Below, piece by piece: positions 24,325-37,000 of a stretch of DNA of 64,000 nt. The position numbers and the translations under genes were made by a program. The notes under the pieces were generated by a model. That model was not told the origin of the DNA. It did not search any database and saw nothing but the letters and a program-made list of their open reading frames with translations. Position 1 is the first letter of the stretch; each line of letters starts with the position of its first letter. This DNA is from Byssothecium circinans. Its lineage: Eukaryota > Ascomycota > Dothideomycetes > Pleosporales > Massarinaceae. The DNA lies in NCBI GenBank assembly GCA_010015675.1, contig ML977028.1:86304-150303 (forward strand). Direction: 5' to 3'.

Positions 24325-24354
24325 GGGATTGGGATTGGGATTGGGATTGGGATT
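24325..24354. repeat. (GGGATT)5 hexamer microsatellite
   Basis: Five perfect GGGATT units in tandem. This is not the common fungal telomere unit TTAGGG; it is a transversion variant and stands alone. Confidence 0.85.
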
Positions 24355-24387
24355 GCAAGACAGACAGGGGAGGGGCCACATTAACGC

Positions 24388-24414
24388 AAGGAGAAGGAGA
24401 AGGAGAAGGAGAAG
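24388..24414. repeat. (AAGGAG)4 hexamer microsatellite
   Basis: Four AAGGAG units plus AAG, lying 33 bp after the GGGATT repeat. Confidence 0.85.
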
Positions 24415-25601
24415 TCAAATCCGCGCCTTTTTGTTCACAGCGCAAAACGTCACAGACCACTCATTCATGTGATGATGATAAATGCAAAGAAGAAGCAAAA
24501 ATGGCGAGCTTTGTTGAATGTGCGTGTGTTTATATCAGTTTCTCTCTTTCTCCTTTGGTTGATTGGAGAGAGATGCAAATTTCCCTCCTCCCCGAGCACC
24601 CAGCTCCAGGCGCTAGGCTAGCTGGAATAAAGCCAAAACGTCTAGTGAAGCCTATTCATTTTTTCTCGCTACATGGGCCCCCGTACGGGCGATTGGGACG
24701 CACGGATAGGGTGTGGAGGTGCGGCTCCAAGGAAGGCCGCGGAGAACGAGGTCGGGTGGAAGGAGGGGGGTGGGGGTTTTGCTCACGGTATGTATAGTGG
24801 GGGTTTGCTGTGGGATAGTGGGGAGTAGCCGTGAGAAGGGAAATGAATGGGATTGGATTGTTAGATGGGGTAGAGCGGAACGTACGTGCGGCGTGTACGG
24901 AAACGTGGCGGTATCTTGTCTGGAATTATCGATCAGAAGGGAAAGGAAAAGGAAAATCGGCTGGAAGAGTCTTCTACATGGACGGAATTGGGGTTCGAGG
25001 CATGACAGACCGATGCGGACTTTGGGGCTTTGGGGAAGAGGTCCTGGAAATTTCGGGGGTGTAGCGGTATGAGGTAGGGAGAGAAAGTTTGGAGGGAGCG
25101 GGGAAGATTTTGAGGTGGTGGTGCGTACGGGCGTGGATGCTTGGTGGTGTGTTTGATACTGTTTATATGGTGAGGAGCCCTGACTTCGTCGAGTCAAGCA
25201 GGTAAAGCTTGGATTGAGTATGTATTTGTGATGTTGCGATTAGGTTGGGTGGGGGATATGATATGCGGAATTGAGAAAATGGGGGAGCTTTCGGAGCGTT
25301 CAGAAGAGTGAAGAGTCCGTTTACAAGGTTACATTTTAGAAGAGAGGAAGGTAGTCGCGTAGGAAGATGATGCATAAGAGGACAGCGGGAAAACGCAAGA
25401 TGGGTACGAAAACCATGGTGTGTGTCTACGTTGCGAAGGCAGTTGTACAGTATGAATCGAGCCAACGCGTGCATAAACAGCCTACGAGTGCACGACTGGA
25501 ATAAAAAGTGACGTAAATAGTCTAGTGTACTAACTAGTTTCACCTTGAACTCTTTTTCCACAGCCAGCCCCAAACTCGACCCAGACTCCATCATACACCC
25601 C

Positions 25602-27091
25602 TTACGCACCAACCCCAACCCCCTCCTCCAAACACCCAAACACCACCCTCGCCGCCCACGGTAAACTCTCCTCTCCCTGCAACCCCTCCTCTTCAATCCT
25701 CAACATCTCCTCCGCCCACTCCATCACGCTCTTCACCAAGCCTTCCACCTGCTCCAGCGTATTATCCGCATGGAACGCCAGTCTCACCCTCCCCTGACCC
25801 TTCGGCACCACTGGGTACTCAACGGGAAAGGATGAGAAGCCGGCGAGATTCAAGTGGTAGGCGAGGAAGAGGTGGTCTTGATTCGGGGTCCAGACGGGGA
25901 TGACGTGGGTTTGGAAATCGCGGTCGGCCCAGTCTTCGAAAAGGGGGATGCTGATTATGGAGGCGTCGAGGGCGCGTTGGTAGGACGGGTGATTAATTAT
26001 GGTGGCGTGAAAGTGGTGGACTAGGCGTTGGAGGTTGGCTAGGTTCTGTGGTTGCAAGGGTTAATGATTAATTGATATGAGCTGGGGACTTGTAGTATAG
26101 TTGGTCTTACTTCTCTGGTCTCCCCGCGCTTCATCAGGTTGTAGCTGGCTCTTATACCGGCCACGACTGGTAACGACACCGCTGTGGAGAAAATCACGTT
26201 CCGCGCCAGATTGATAATTGCTGTCCGTATCGTCTGACTGCCCATGACCACCGCACCTGACACTCCAATGGCCTTTGATACCGCATGCACTCTCACTGCG
26301 ACATCTTTTTCCAAACCCAGCATACTAACCAACCCTTCCCCCTTCGCGCCCATCAAACCAGCTGAATGCGCCTCATCCACAATAAACGCCTTATTTCTCA
26401 ACGGCAGAGACTCATTCGCCACATCAACCAGCTCCTTCAGCGGACACACGTCACCATCCATACTATACACGCTCTCCAGCGCGATGATAACGCACTTCTT
26501 CCCCTGCCTTATCAACGGATTCGTATCCACCAAGTTCTCCAACACATGCCTCAGCGCATCCGCATCGTTATGCTTAAACGGGATCTTCTCCACCGCCAAC
26601 GTCCTCTCCATCCCATCATACATACTCGCATGCACAAACTCGTCATACACAATAACATCGCCCGGTCTCGGAATCGCCGAGAAGATGGCAATGTTAGCCT
26701 CGAACCCACTCGCCAAGATCAGAGAAGTCTCCGCGCCGTGGAAGGCGGCGATTTCTTGCTCGACGAGTTCCATGTACTCGCTGTTTCCGTCGACGATGCG
26801 CGATCCCGAGGCGCCGATGGGGTCGCTGGGAAGTGCGGCCATCTCTTTATCGAATTCTTTTCGCAAAGCGCCGGTGGCGCCCAGCGAGAGCGTGTCGTTT
26901 GACGTGAAGTCTATGGCGGCGCCGGTTTTCCATTGGCAGGGGATGATGGCGTAGAGACTTGATTGTTTGCGTTTTACATCTAGGGCTTCTTCGAGGTTGC
27001 GGTGGAAGGGGTCCGCGTTATCTTGTTTCATGCGTGGTGCGCGGAGTTGCTGCGCTTGCCAGAAGCCTTTGAGGTTGGGGCCTGCGGACAT
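25602..27091 (-). CDS. PLP-dependent alpha-oxoamine synthase (BioF-like, class II aminotransferase fold)
   Basis: Two exons (27091-26111, 26045-25602; 65-bp intron) encode 474 residues. The family joins an acyl thioester to an amino acid with loss of CO2: BioF makes 7-keto-8-aminopelargonate, serine palmitoyltransferase makes ketosphinganine, and fungal Fum8/SphA release polyketides. Key parts are visible: substrate Gly/Ser loop GASGSRIVDGN (about 93-103), ESVYSMDGD, the PLP-pyridine Asp in IVDEAHSAG (Asp239, His242) and the Schiff-base Lys in VHAVSKAIGVSGA (Lys273). It is shorter than Fum8 and has no transmembrane anchor or visible peroxisomal SKL tail. It is transcribed away from the DUF4188 gene across only 281 bp and lies 4 kb from an HR-PKS. 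Biotin synthesis and polyketide release are both possible roles. Confidence 0.88.
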
Positions 27092-27372
27092 TTTTTTTTC
27101 CGGGGGTTTTCGGATGGTGATGGGACGATGGTGGGGTGAAGGTCTGGTGAGGTTGGAGGGGGCGGAAATGTGTTGGACTCCCGAATTGGGTGGGACGGTG
27201 GTGGGATGGGGAACTTATAGGGACGGAAAGGCGAAAAGGCGTCGGCGCTAGGGATAGTGGCGCTTTGTCGCAGGCTACCTACGTATTTCATCAGCTGCAT
27301 CTCCTCGTATCACTCGTCTTTCTTCCTCTGCTCCACCACTTCAGACAAAACGCTCTCGGTATCCATATAACG
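27092..27372. promoter_or_regulatory. bidirectional promoter between oxoamine synthase and DUF4188 genes
   Basis: The two start codons face away from each other across 281 bp, so the genes probably share regulation. The segment is G/C-rich with purine runs on the side of the oxoamine synthase; no TATA box was seen and no known factor site can be claimed. Confidence 0.5.
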
Positions 27373-28329
27373 ATGACATCCCTTTGGGACTTCCTTGTCA
27401 ATCGCCCGTCGGAAATTTACTCGCAGTTCTACGACATCTTGGAACACAGCGACTTTTCTCTCACGACATGGCTGTCTCTCGGCGCGGCATTCCAGCTTCT
27501 GAGCTCGTATTGGTTACCCCCGCGTGTGAGCGCGCTCTTACCTCTGGGCTGGTTGGCGTGGAGATTCTTGAGGTCTGCGTATGATATGAAGAGATTGGAT
27601 TTGACGGGGAAGAAAGGGTACAATATGGGGATTAACTCGGGGAGGTTCTCCACAGTCTTTGAAGAACCAACAGGGGAGAATAGGACGGAAACTAATGATG
27701 GAGTGGTTTTATTTGTGTTAAGCGCAAGGTATAATCAGTAAGTCACGTTACTCCTCATGAGTAAAGAGGGCTTTGGCTGATGCGATGGAGTCCCTTTGGC
27801 AAATTGGCTCCTGGGTTCGCAGAGCTAGACATCATCTTCAAAGATATGTTTCGCGAGGCAGAAAAGAACAAAGCGGAATACAGCTGTAAGTTCCCCATAC
27901 ACCAACATTTTGCAAACCAACCCATCCCAACATCCTCCAGATCTCGGTTCATCCGATATCCTTTTCGACATGTCCGACAAACAATCCACAACGCTCGTCT
28001 TCCTCACCTACTGGAAAGATCTCGCCGGCCTCCAGAAATTTGCAGAATGCCCAGCGCATCGCATAGGCTGGGATGCATTCAACGCCAACAAGTACCCCTA
28101 CATGGGCATGATGCACGAATGCTACCACGCCCCCAAGGGCCACTGGGAAACTATTTACCACAATATGCGGCCTTTTGGTATGGCCGATATGAGTTTTGTG
28201 CCCAAGTGGAAAGATGGAGAGGAGCAGCGCGGTGAAGTGAAGTCTGGAATGCTCTTGACTCCAAAACCGAAGGGCAGTACGTTGATCAGCCGGATGAAAA
28301 AAGTGAAGGGTCAAGGATGGGATGTTTGA
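27373..28329 (+). CDS. DUF4188 protein (monooxygenase-like ferredoxin fold)
   Basis: Three exons (27373-27737, 27791-27885, 27941-28329) encode 282 residues; introns are 53 and 55 bp. Residues about 30-70 form one or two hydrophobic helices (LTTWLSLGAAFQLLSSYWLPP, LLPLGWLAWRFLRSAYDM), so the protein is probably membrane-anchored. The rest follows DUF4188: HPFGKLAPGF, then F-DM-REAEKN, then TTLVFLTYWKDLAGLQKFAECPAHRIGWDAF, then a Tyr/Met/His-rich HECYHAPKGHWETIYHNMRPFGM segment. The fold is thought to be related to dimeric alpha-beta barrel monooxygenases and haem-binding aldoxime-dehydratase-like proteins; no reaction is established. DUF4188 genes often sit near fungal secondary-metabolite genes. 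Here it is divergent from the oxoamine synthase. Confidence 0.85.
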
Positions 28330-29127
28330 AAAGGTTCCCGAATGGTCCTCCGATGAAATTCGGGATGAATACGGTCACAAATCAATTAAAGAAAAACTCG
28401 GCCGGCCTTCCGTTACTGACGATCGAAATTCCAAATCCTTAACCCCCACGATTGTGGCGTTTTACCGTTGGCCGTTACGGCCGGTTGGCAGAAGCCATTG
28501 TATGCGAGGCAGCTCGAATGGGTATCATCTATGGATTACATGCATATGTTTCACAAATGAGGGATGAACACACCCTCACCGATACTCTCGTACGACTCAT
28601 GCAGCCCAAGCCGATCAAGAGACAACCCTGCATCCTTGAACCTGACCACTTCAAACAGGGGCGCCACCTTCCTATCTAGGAATTTATTCCACTACCATCT
28701 CGTCCATCGATTGGTCATTACTTATCCCTGCCACAAAGGTGCCAGCGTCGGGGAACACTAACGTTAGCGCCTTGTTTAAAATAACTCCCCGAGTGGGCCT
28801 GTTGGCTGCTTACGGCATGGCGCTTAGTGTACCACGTTCACGAACCCCGAGGGTGCGAGGCGCACATGGCATTTCTCACAAGGCTGGAGATAAGACGGCA
28901 ACTTTAGGGGCGGAAATGTGGCCGTGGGCCATGCATGCATGTTCGCTGCCTTGCTCCAAGAGATCTCTCCATCCTTCTCCCCCCGATCCATCTCCACGGA
29001 TGCAGACCACGCCGCAGTCTTGCAGACCTCGTTCCTGATTGACAATTGCTTCCTCCCGTAACCCATAGGAAAGGAACTGGAACTGGAAAGTGCGAAATAG
29101 GTCCCACGCATTGAGCGGATCGCGAAA
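28330..29127. other. intergenic, no gene seen
   Basis: Two plus-strand genes flank this stretch. Short frames have no recognisable domain. Confidence 0.5.
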
Positions 29128-30574
29128 ATGGCGTCAATGGCAGAGAAACTCGAGCTCCCCGCTATGGATCCCCCTCCGGGCGTCGAGTCGCATTTTGTGA
29201 CTTCTAATCCAGATGCGATGAGGTGGTATTGGCTTGCGGCTGTTATGTGCATCGTGGTTCCCGGCTTGTTGCTTCTACTGCGGTTATACACGCGGTTACG
29301 CATTATACGAAAAACCGACCTCACTGACTGTAAGTCTTGTCAAGTTACTCAGGTCCGATAAGCGACCACAATGCAGATGCAGGTCTCAGATGTCGAGATT
29401 TCGGGGGTTTTGCTTTTTGCTAACAGGTGTGGTGATACAGATGCTTCTTCGATTGCCTTTTTTCTGTTCCTCGCGCTGGTCGTTATTGGGAAGAAGTTCT
29501 TCGACTATGGCGCTGGAGTGCATCAGTGGAATCTGAAGCGCAAGGATTTCAACATGGTGATTTATGTACGCCCCTCTTCTCGTCCCATCACTCAAGCGCG
29601 TCGCTGACACGTCGAGCGCAGTACATGAACATCAACCAAGTCCTCTACGGCCCGGCCATGGCCCTCGTCAAAGTCGCAATCCTCCTACAATACATCTACC
29701 TCCTCGCGCCCACGGCCTCGGTGAACCCGTTCCTCAGTATCGGCTCCAAGATAATGATTGCGGTCAGCGTCATGTTTTACTTCGCAAACACGTGCATCAC
29801 CATCTGGACGTGCAACCCGCGGGAAAAGATCTGGAACGATTTAGTACCGGGGAAGTGCATGGATAACAATACGCTGATTCTGATCACTTGCGTGTTTAAT
29901 GTGCTATCTGATCTGGCGATTTTGCTGCTGCCGACGCATACAGTTTGGGGGCTGCGCATTGAGTTGAAGAAGAAGTTGGGGATTTGTGCGCTTTTTGGGA
30001 CGGGGTTGCTGTACGTTTTACCCATTCCCTTTTTGCCCCTCTAGTTCTCTCCCATAGTTAGAAAAAGATTACTAACGGTTCCTGTGTATATAGCGCCTGC
30101 ATAACAAACGGCTTCGTAGTAATGTACCTCCTCCGCATGCCCACCGTCGACTCGGACATCTCCTACAACATCGGCTGGGTGGGCATGTGGTCTGCCGCGG
30201 AAATCGCCCTCGGGCTCTGCGTCATCTGCATGTTGGTTTTGCCCAAGTTCATGGAAGCGAAAGGGAACCGGCTCCTTTCCCGGCTCACCACACTCGGATC
30301 TCTCAGTTCGCTTTCGCGGGGCAGTGGGAGCGGGAACGGGAGTGGGAATCGCAGTGGGAGATGGAGAACGAATAGGGGGAGAGATAGTCAGACGAACAGT
30401 ATTATTGGGCCGGAGGCGGAGACGGGGTCGAGTCGAGCGCAGAGTAGAGAGCCCAGTGGGGAGGCGCCGTGGGAGAGGGAGATACGGATGGATGCGGGGG
30501 GTGAGACGTTGAAGGTTCCGGGCGTGGTGAAGATTAATGCTAGGTTGAGCGACATTGAGTTACAGCATGTATAG
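29128..30574 (+). CDS. fungal rhodopsin-domain integral membrane protein
   Basis: Four exons (29128-29329, 29441-29565, 29622-30010, 30094-30574) encode 398 residues; introns are 111, 56 and 83 bp. About seven hydrophobic helices are seen, including WYWLAAVMCIVVPGLLLLLRLYTR, SSIAFFLFLALVVIGKKFF, ALVKVAILLQYIYLLAP, IMIAVSVMFYFANTCITIWTC, FNVLSDLAILLLPTHTVWGL, LACITNGFVVMYLLRM and WSAAEIALGLCVICMLVL. Typical fungal rhodopsin/PTH11-like landmarks occur: GxGxHxW (GAGVHQW), NQVLYGPAMALVKVAILL, CNPREKIWN with CMDNN, and DLAILLLP. The family is plasma-membrane located and receptor-like, with mostly unknown ligands; no CFEM domain is present here. The C-terminal tail is Gly/Ser/Arg-rich and cytosolic. 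It ends about 500 bp from the tail of the PKS gene. Confidence 0.88.
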
Positions 30575-31069
30575 CGTGGATATCTTCACCCCGAGAATCG
30601 AGATATATGACATGACGCTGGTTACCTGTGCCTCTGTGATGCATGCCTCTATCCACATAAAACATGCGCTACTCTAGGGTGCGGCTCTGATGTTGATCAC
30701 TGATGCCTCTACGCTTCAGGCTTGGGAAAATTTACAGTCAGACTTCACAAGAACCTGCACGAGTCCACGTCTTGGGAATACAACAACAGTGACGTTCAAT
30801 ATGCATACATAGTCCCGGGTGCTCCCGCATCCCAACACGAGAACTGACTCGCACAGCCCAAACCCAGACGCCGAAAAACACGCCGTTGAACACCTCAGCC
30901 GCAAAACGCCCTGTCAGTACACTCGCACCCAACGTACAGCGCGCCCCTCGTGTTCTTACGACCCGCCAGCCGCCATTCCCGTAACGGCGTAACCTTAATC
31001 AATCCACCCCACTCAACCTCCGCTCCACCTAAAAAAACCAAAACCAAAACCAAACCAAAAAACTGACAC
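30575..31069. other. convergent intergenic spacer before the PKS 3' end
   Basis: No gene seen. It separates the 3' ends of the rhodopsin-domain gene (+) and the PKS (-). An A-rich AACCAAAACC-type repeat lies near 31030-31060. Confidence 0.5.
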
Positions 31070-34000
31070 TTACTCCTTCCCCTCCACCACCCTCCCCAAC
31101 CCCTCGGCAGCCAACTTCCCCAACGCCTCCAAACTCCCCATCCCCAACATCTCCAACACACTAACATCGAACCCAAACACGCCCCTCCACCAACTCCTCA
31201 TCTCGATCCCGACCAAGCTATCCATCCCTAGATCTACAAGACTCATATCCGTGTTCAAGTTCTCCTCCGGCTTGAGCAGCAGCTGGAAGAGCTTTTTACC
31301 GATTTCCGTGGCGAAGAGCATGGTAGCGTTGTGGGATTTCAGCTTCGCGGGGTTGGCTTTCGCAGCGCCGATGACGGTGCGAAGCGTAGCGGAAGTGTCC
31401 GCGGTGCTAGTCGTAGGAGCGGTGGCGGAAGCGAGCGTGTTGTGGTAGATGGCCATGCGGCGGTCGCGTTTCCAGACCGCGCGGTTTGCAGGGGCGGTTA
31501 AGGGGGTGGTGGAGGAGAGGCCTAGGACGAAGGTATTTGGGTCTGAGACGGTGACGTTTTCCGTACTGGGTTTCTTGGAGGACGGTTGCATGGCAATGAG
31601 CAGGGCGTCGAGTAATTGCTGCTCTCCGACGGCGTGGAACCCCGAGTCTCCCATCTTCTCCATGAGGCCCTGGTTCCGGCTGATGTAGCCTATGCCTTCT
31701 ACGGCGCCGATATCGATTGCGGAGGCGGCGAGGCCGTGGTTGTTCCGGTATTGGACGAAGGCGTCGAGGAAGGTGTTTGCGCTTGCGTAGTTTGCTTGCC
31801 CTGGTTGGCCGACGACGCCTGACAGTGAGCTGAAGAGGACGAAGAAGTCGAGATCGAGGTTTGCTGACACAGTGGCATTGTGGAGGTTCCATGTCCCTTT
31901 TGTCTTGGGGAGGGAGGCGTCGTTCCATTGACCAATCGTCATCTTAGTGAAGTTTTCGTCGCAGAAGATGGCGGAGAGTTGGAGAATGCCTTTGAGTGGT
32001 TTTGCGGCTTCGGCGATGGCGCGCTCGACGTCGGAAGCTTGTGTTACGCTGCCTTGGATGAATTGGACGGAGCAGTTCATGCTCGTGAGTTCTGCGCGGA
32101 ATTCTTCGTCTTCGGGGCCGGTTCCCGCGCTGCGGGAGAGGAAGATCAGATGGCGTGCACCATTTAGTACCATCCATGTAGCAATTTCACGCCCGAGACC
32201 ACCCAAGCCCCCGATGAGAAGGTACGAAGCTTCTTGATTCAGTGGCAGAGTCTTTGGAGGAGCTCTAATGGTGCCTTTGAAAGGAGCATCGGCAGAATCG
32301 CGCATAGAGATCGTGATACGTCCGATGTGAGTGCCAGGCTGCATGTACCTGAAAGCGTCATACGGCGATGATGCATCGAAGACCTTAACGGGGCGAACAG
32401 GTGTAATCGCGCCTTCCTTGAGAAGCTTCTCAATAGCCCTGATATGGCGAGCCAGAAGTTTCGGTCTGACGACTGGAAACGTCCCAACATCCACGCAGCA
32501 ATAGCTACGGTTCTGCAGGAAGTGGTCCATGTCCAGTTTGCCATGACCAACAATGTCTCGCTTACCGATCTCAATGAGCTTACCGAAGGGTGCGACGCAA
32601 TGCCATGTTGCGTGGAGGAGTTCTCCCGAGGTAGAATTCAGGACGACATCGACGCCTTCGTTGTCTGTGGCACGGAGGATGCCGTCGGCGAATGAGGTGT
32701 CGCGCGAATGGAAGATGTGGTCGCGGGGGATGTGGTAGGTGTCTATGAGGAACTGAGCTTTTTCGTCGTTGCCAACCGTCGCGTAGATTTCGGCGCCGAT
32801 GTGTTGGGCGAGTTGGATGGCTGCGAGACCGACGCCGCCGCAGGCACTATGGATGAGAACGGACTGTGCTAGTCAGTATATCCTTCTTTCAAGAACGCGA
32901 TTCTGAAACTTACCATGCCCTCCTCAAGTCCACCAACAGTCTGCAATGAGTACATAGCAGTGAGGTGAGCAAGCATCATACAAGACACCTCCTCAAAACT
33001 GAATTCATCCGGTATCTTCATACAACCCGTATCCGCGACAACAACTCTAGTAGCGAGCATATTATGCCCGTAAGCAGCGACGCGGTCGCCGACTTGATAA
33101 TCCGTAACCTCTGCGCCTACCCTTCGAACGATACCGGCGGCTTCAAAACCAAAGATGCGAGGGGGGATAGTGACGACTTTGAGGCCGACGAGAACGTCCT
33201 GTACAGCGTGTTGGTATTAGTAGATTGGCGATTGGGATAGGGAAACTTACCCTGAAATTCAGACCGGCGGCGTGAACATCCACTTCCACCTCGTTTGGTT
33301 TCAGCTCCTGTGGGCTAGTTGCGCCGCGCCAGTGCAGAGTGGACAATCGCCCGACGGTTTCAATATCGAGAACCGCCCTATCGCTCTCTTCCTCTTTGAA
33401 AAGCTGCTCAGAAAGCGCAAAGGGATAGTATCGCGGCACATTGATAGCACCGTTATATATAGCGTACTCAAAGTCTGGCTGTAGCTCGCCATCAGCAGAC
33501 CGTCGTTGGAATTTCTCAAAACACTTCGCAATATTGGCCGTTGACGTCTCGAAGTCGTCGACCTCGCAGGTGGCAAAGTCGATGAGCATTTCTGATCCCA
33601 TCGTTCGCGCGAAGCCGATGACTTGGGAATAGCGAGGGTCTTGCACGTGAACTTGCGATAAGCCGGTGACCCAGAAGACTCCTGAATTATTGAGGCTGTG
33701 TAAGAAGTTCTTTAATAAATTGAAGGCTTCGCCGTTCAGAGTGTCGAAGTAGGGCGCTTCTTTGTCGAGGAGAATGATGACGTCCTCGCCGGTGGGAACG
33801 GAGTCGGTGAGGGTACGTTTGGAAACTTCATATCCGCGGCTTTCTAGTTCTTGTTGAAGAAGGCTTGAGTCTTCGCTCGATATGAGGTGGATGCGCTTTG
33901 GTATAGGAGCGGTTGTAGAGGGCTTCGCAATGACCGTTACGTCTTCGCTGATGACTTCAAATTCCGCCGCAAGCAGTTCGTCCTTGAGAGATGGTTTGTC

Positions 34001-37000
34001 GAGGCCTGACTCGTCTGCGCCTGATCCAGTCAACAGAAGGTAGCCATCAGAAGCGAGGAGTGATTTGATATTTTTCAGCCTGGCACTGCTGCGGTCTGGA
34101 ATGCTGGATGTGACAACGAGGTCGTACTTTTGATCTTCAAAACCCTGGTTCGATAAGTCCTCACTAAGATCCAGAGCTGCGTACTCTAAGTTAGGTAGCG
34201 CAGGCGGCTGATCTTCTGGAGCTGTGATGGCGTCCTTGGAAGCGAACGTATACCTCGAGCACAACGTCCGTCCATCTGCCGTCTTCAGGTTATCCACCAC
34301 TTGAGCAGAAGGAACATCCGCACCCGACGCAACTTCCAAAACCCGTAAGTTAGGCTTGCAATGTGTAAGCCTTTTCAAGAAGGGGGGCAAAACGTGGGTA
34401 TCGGAGGTGTTGACCGATTTGACGAGCTCGGCAGCGTTCAGGAACTCAATGTCGGGCCCCCACGCTTGTCTTGCCGCTGCATGAGTATCCTCACCCTCAA
34501 CAACGTCCAAATCAAGATCCTGAGCGACCTTCATCGCCGAGACACTAGCGATGATATTGCCATCAACAATAGCATGAGCTTCGCCGATTGGAATATGCTT
34601 GTTGACTATCCTCATCCAGCTGTCACCCAGCATCGGCACAGAACAACGCGAGATATTGACTTCCTCCACTCCAATAGGCAACCAAGTCTCATGACTAGGT
34701 TTATGAGCGTCGAGCATCGTCCAGCCCGAAAGTTGCAGGATACTGTCAATAACTGTGGGATGCAGATGGTACTTGTTCGTATCTGGAAGTCTGCCATTGA
34801 GGATGGTTGCAATAGTCCTTTGGTACGTTGTGGCTCTTGTGATATCCTTGAAGTTACGGAACGCAGGGCCCAAGTTCAAATGACCCTGACCGAGGTAGAA
34901 TGTCTTCGCGGGTACTTTCTTAGGCAGCGGTGACGGGGCCTCAATTTTCCCGAAGAGCTGGGATTGCGCTTTGACTTGGCCGCTGATGTGCTTTTTCCAG
35001 GCCACGCCGTTGTGGGAGCAGATGGTGAACTCCCACCAGTCACTGTCAAGAGAATCGGTAAGGCGGTGCTTCCGGAATGTTGTTATTAGTTCTGTAGGGG
35101 CTCCTTCTGCGAGAACAAGAGCAGTGCCAATGACTGCACGTCGTACACTGTAGCCTTCTTGGATTCCACTGATTTGTCGGACGGCTTCGCCGGCCATTGC
35201 TATGTAGCCAGCCATAGGTAAGACGATGTCGTCGCCGACTTTGTGATCGCGAACCCACTCCACCGTATTTAGATGCAGCAGGTTTCTCCATGCGGGTTCG
35301 ATGCTGGCGCTCTCTAGCACTCGAATTCCTAACAGATCGTGATGAGGATACTGTCGAAATCGATGATCTTTGCTCAGTCTCGACTCAAACCAAAAGCTAG
35401 TGTCGTGGTTATATGGATATCTTGGCAAGTCTGGAAGACATGCGCCCTTTGGAAACAAAGCCTTGAAGTCAATAAGGGCGTGCAGCGTATAGAGCGTTCC
35501 AATGGCAGAAAGCAGGCTTTGGTGCGCATTCTGGTTCCTGAGCATTGCTGACACGTAGGGAAGAGTTTTCGCCGGTGTTGCTGCCAATGTCTGTCGAAGT
35601 GGGCCTGCAAGGGCGGAATGAGGTCCGATCTCGAGAAGAATGGCGTTCTTTGCAATGGGATGTTCGGCGAGGTTGGAGATGGCAGCACGGAACCTGACTG
35701 GTGATTCCAAGTTCTGTTGCCAGTATCGAGCATCTGTAGCGCGGGATTCATCCAGCAATTTGCCAGTGACGGTTGAGAAGAAAGGTATTGCCGGCGTCTT
35801 CCCAGTCACAAAGGGGTTGATCAATGAGTAGTATCCATCGCTCAGCTCAAGCATATGGTGCGAGTGGTACGCTTTGTCGACTTGCAGCTTTCTAGCCATA
35901 ACATCTGCCTCCGACGCGCGGATGTTGGCAATGATGGTTTCGACTTTATCTGCGTCGCCAGAAATCGTCACTACATTCGGAGAGTTGTCACACGCAATGT
36001 TGATGCCCGGTAGTAAATGCTTCTCAGTATCTTCCCAGCTCAGACCCACAGCCGCCATAGCACCTGCTCTGTTTGAGTATTTCGAAGCATGGCCGCGACA
36101 CAAGGCAGCTATTATTGCTTCTTTAGCAGTGAGGCCGCCAGCCGCATAGGCGGCTCCAATCTCGCCGCTAGAGTGACCAACAACGGCGCTAGGTTGAATG
36201 CCAACAGCTTGCAGGGCGTCAACCAAACCAATCTGAATCGCTGTGCACAGGGGCTGAGAAAGCTCCGCGGTATGCATTCGACTCTTCTTCACGGGCTTAT
36301 GTAGCTCGTCTTCAATCTTCCATTCAGGCGTGAGGTCCTTTGTTCTTTGGAGGATAGCGTCAAGGGACCGAATAGTCGCGAGGAATGTTGGGTTTGACTG
36401 CAGCAGTTCCAAGCCCATCTGTGGCCACTGCGCACCTTGACCTGTGAAGACCATGACGATGGAAGGGGGTTGGCCAGGCTTTGTAGGTGCAGATGTGGAC
36501 TGTATACTGTCGGCGTGTGCTATTCCAAAGGCTCTGTGCGGTAGATGTTCTCTTCTGTTGGCTAACGTGTACGCGAGGTCTGCCATCTTCTCAGGGTTAT
36601 GCTCGACGTATTCGCGGTAGTTCTCGATCATGCTAGTCAATGACGGCTGCGAGTTGGCTGAGAATAGCAGCAAATGATGTGTCTCCTTCGATCGCCTGGG
36701 TAGTGTTTTGGCCTTGAAACTAGCTGCCGAGTCGATGATACAATGAGCATTCGCTCCTCCTGCACCAAAGCTCGAAACACTCGCCCGCTGCAGCCGGTCC
36801 TTTGGCCAAGGCGTTGGCTTGAGCGGAACAGTAAGATTCCCCTTTTTCCAAGGTATCTTCGGATTCGGTGTTCCCATTTTGATGTTCGGCGGTATCGTGA
36901 GGTTTTCCAGGGAAAGGACGACTTTGAGCACAGAGACCAGCCCTGAAGCGCCCTCAGTGTGTCCAAGATTCGGCTTCACCGAGCCTATGTAGACACCGCC

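Larger units (their letters stand above)
23534..25601. other. 2.1-kb intergenic region with simple repeats
   Basis: No gene is supported. It contains (GGGATT)5 at 24325-24354 and (AAGGAG)4 at 24388-24411. Open frames on both strands at 24650-25200 are low-complexity (Pro/Thr/Ser or Gly/Arg) and look like non-coding purine/pyrimidine asymmetry. Confidence 0.5.

Noticed and set aside
24325..24354. Possible internal telomere repeat
   Set aside because: The unit is GGGATT, not TTAGGG, and there are only five copies.
24652..25197. 181-residue minus-strand frame
   Set aside because: Low-complexity Pro/Ser/Thr sequence with a plus-strand counterpart, typical of strand-asymmetric non-coding DNA.
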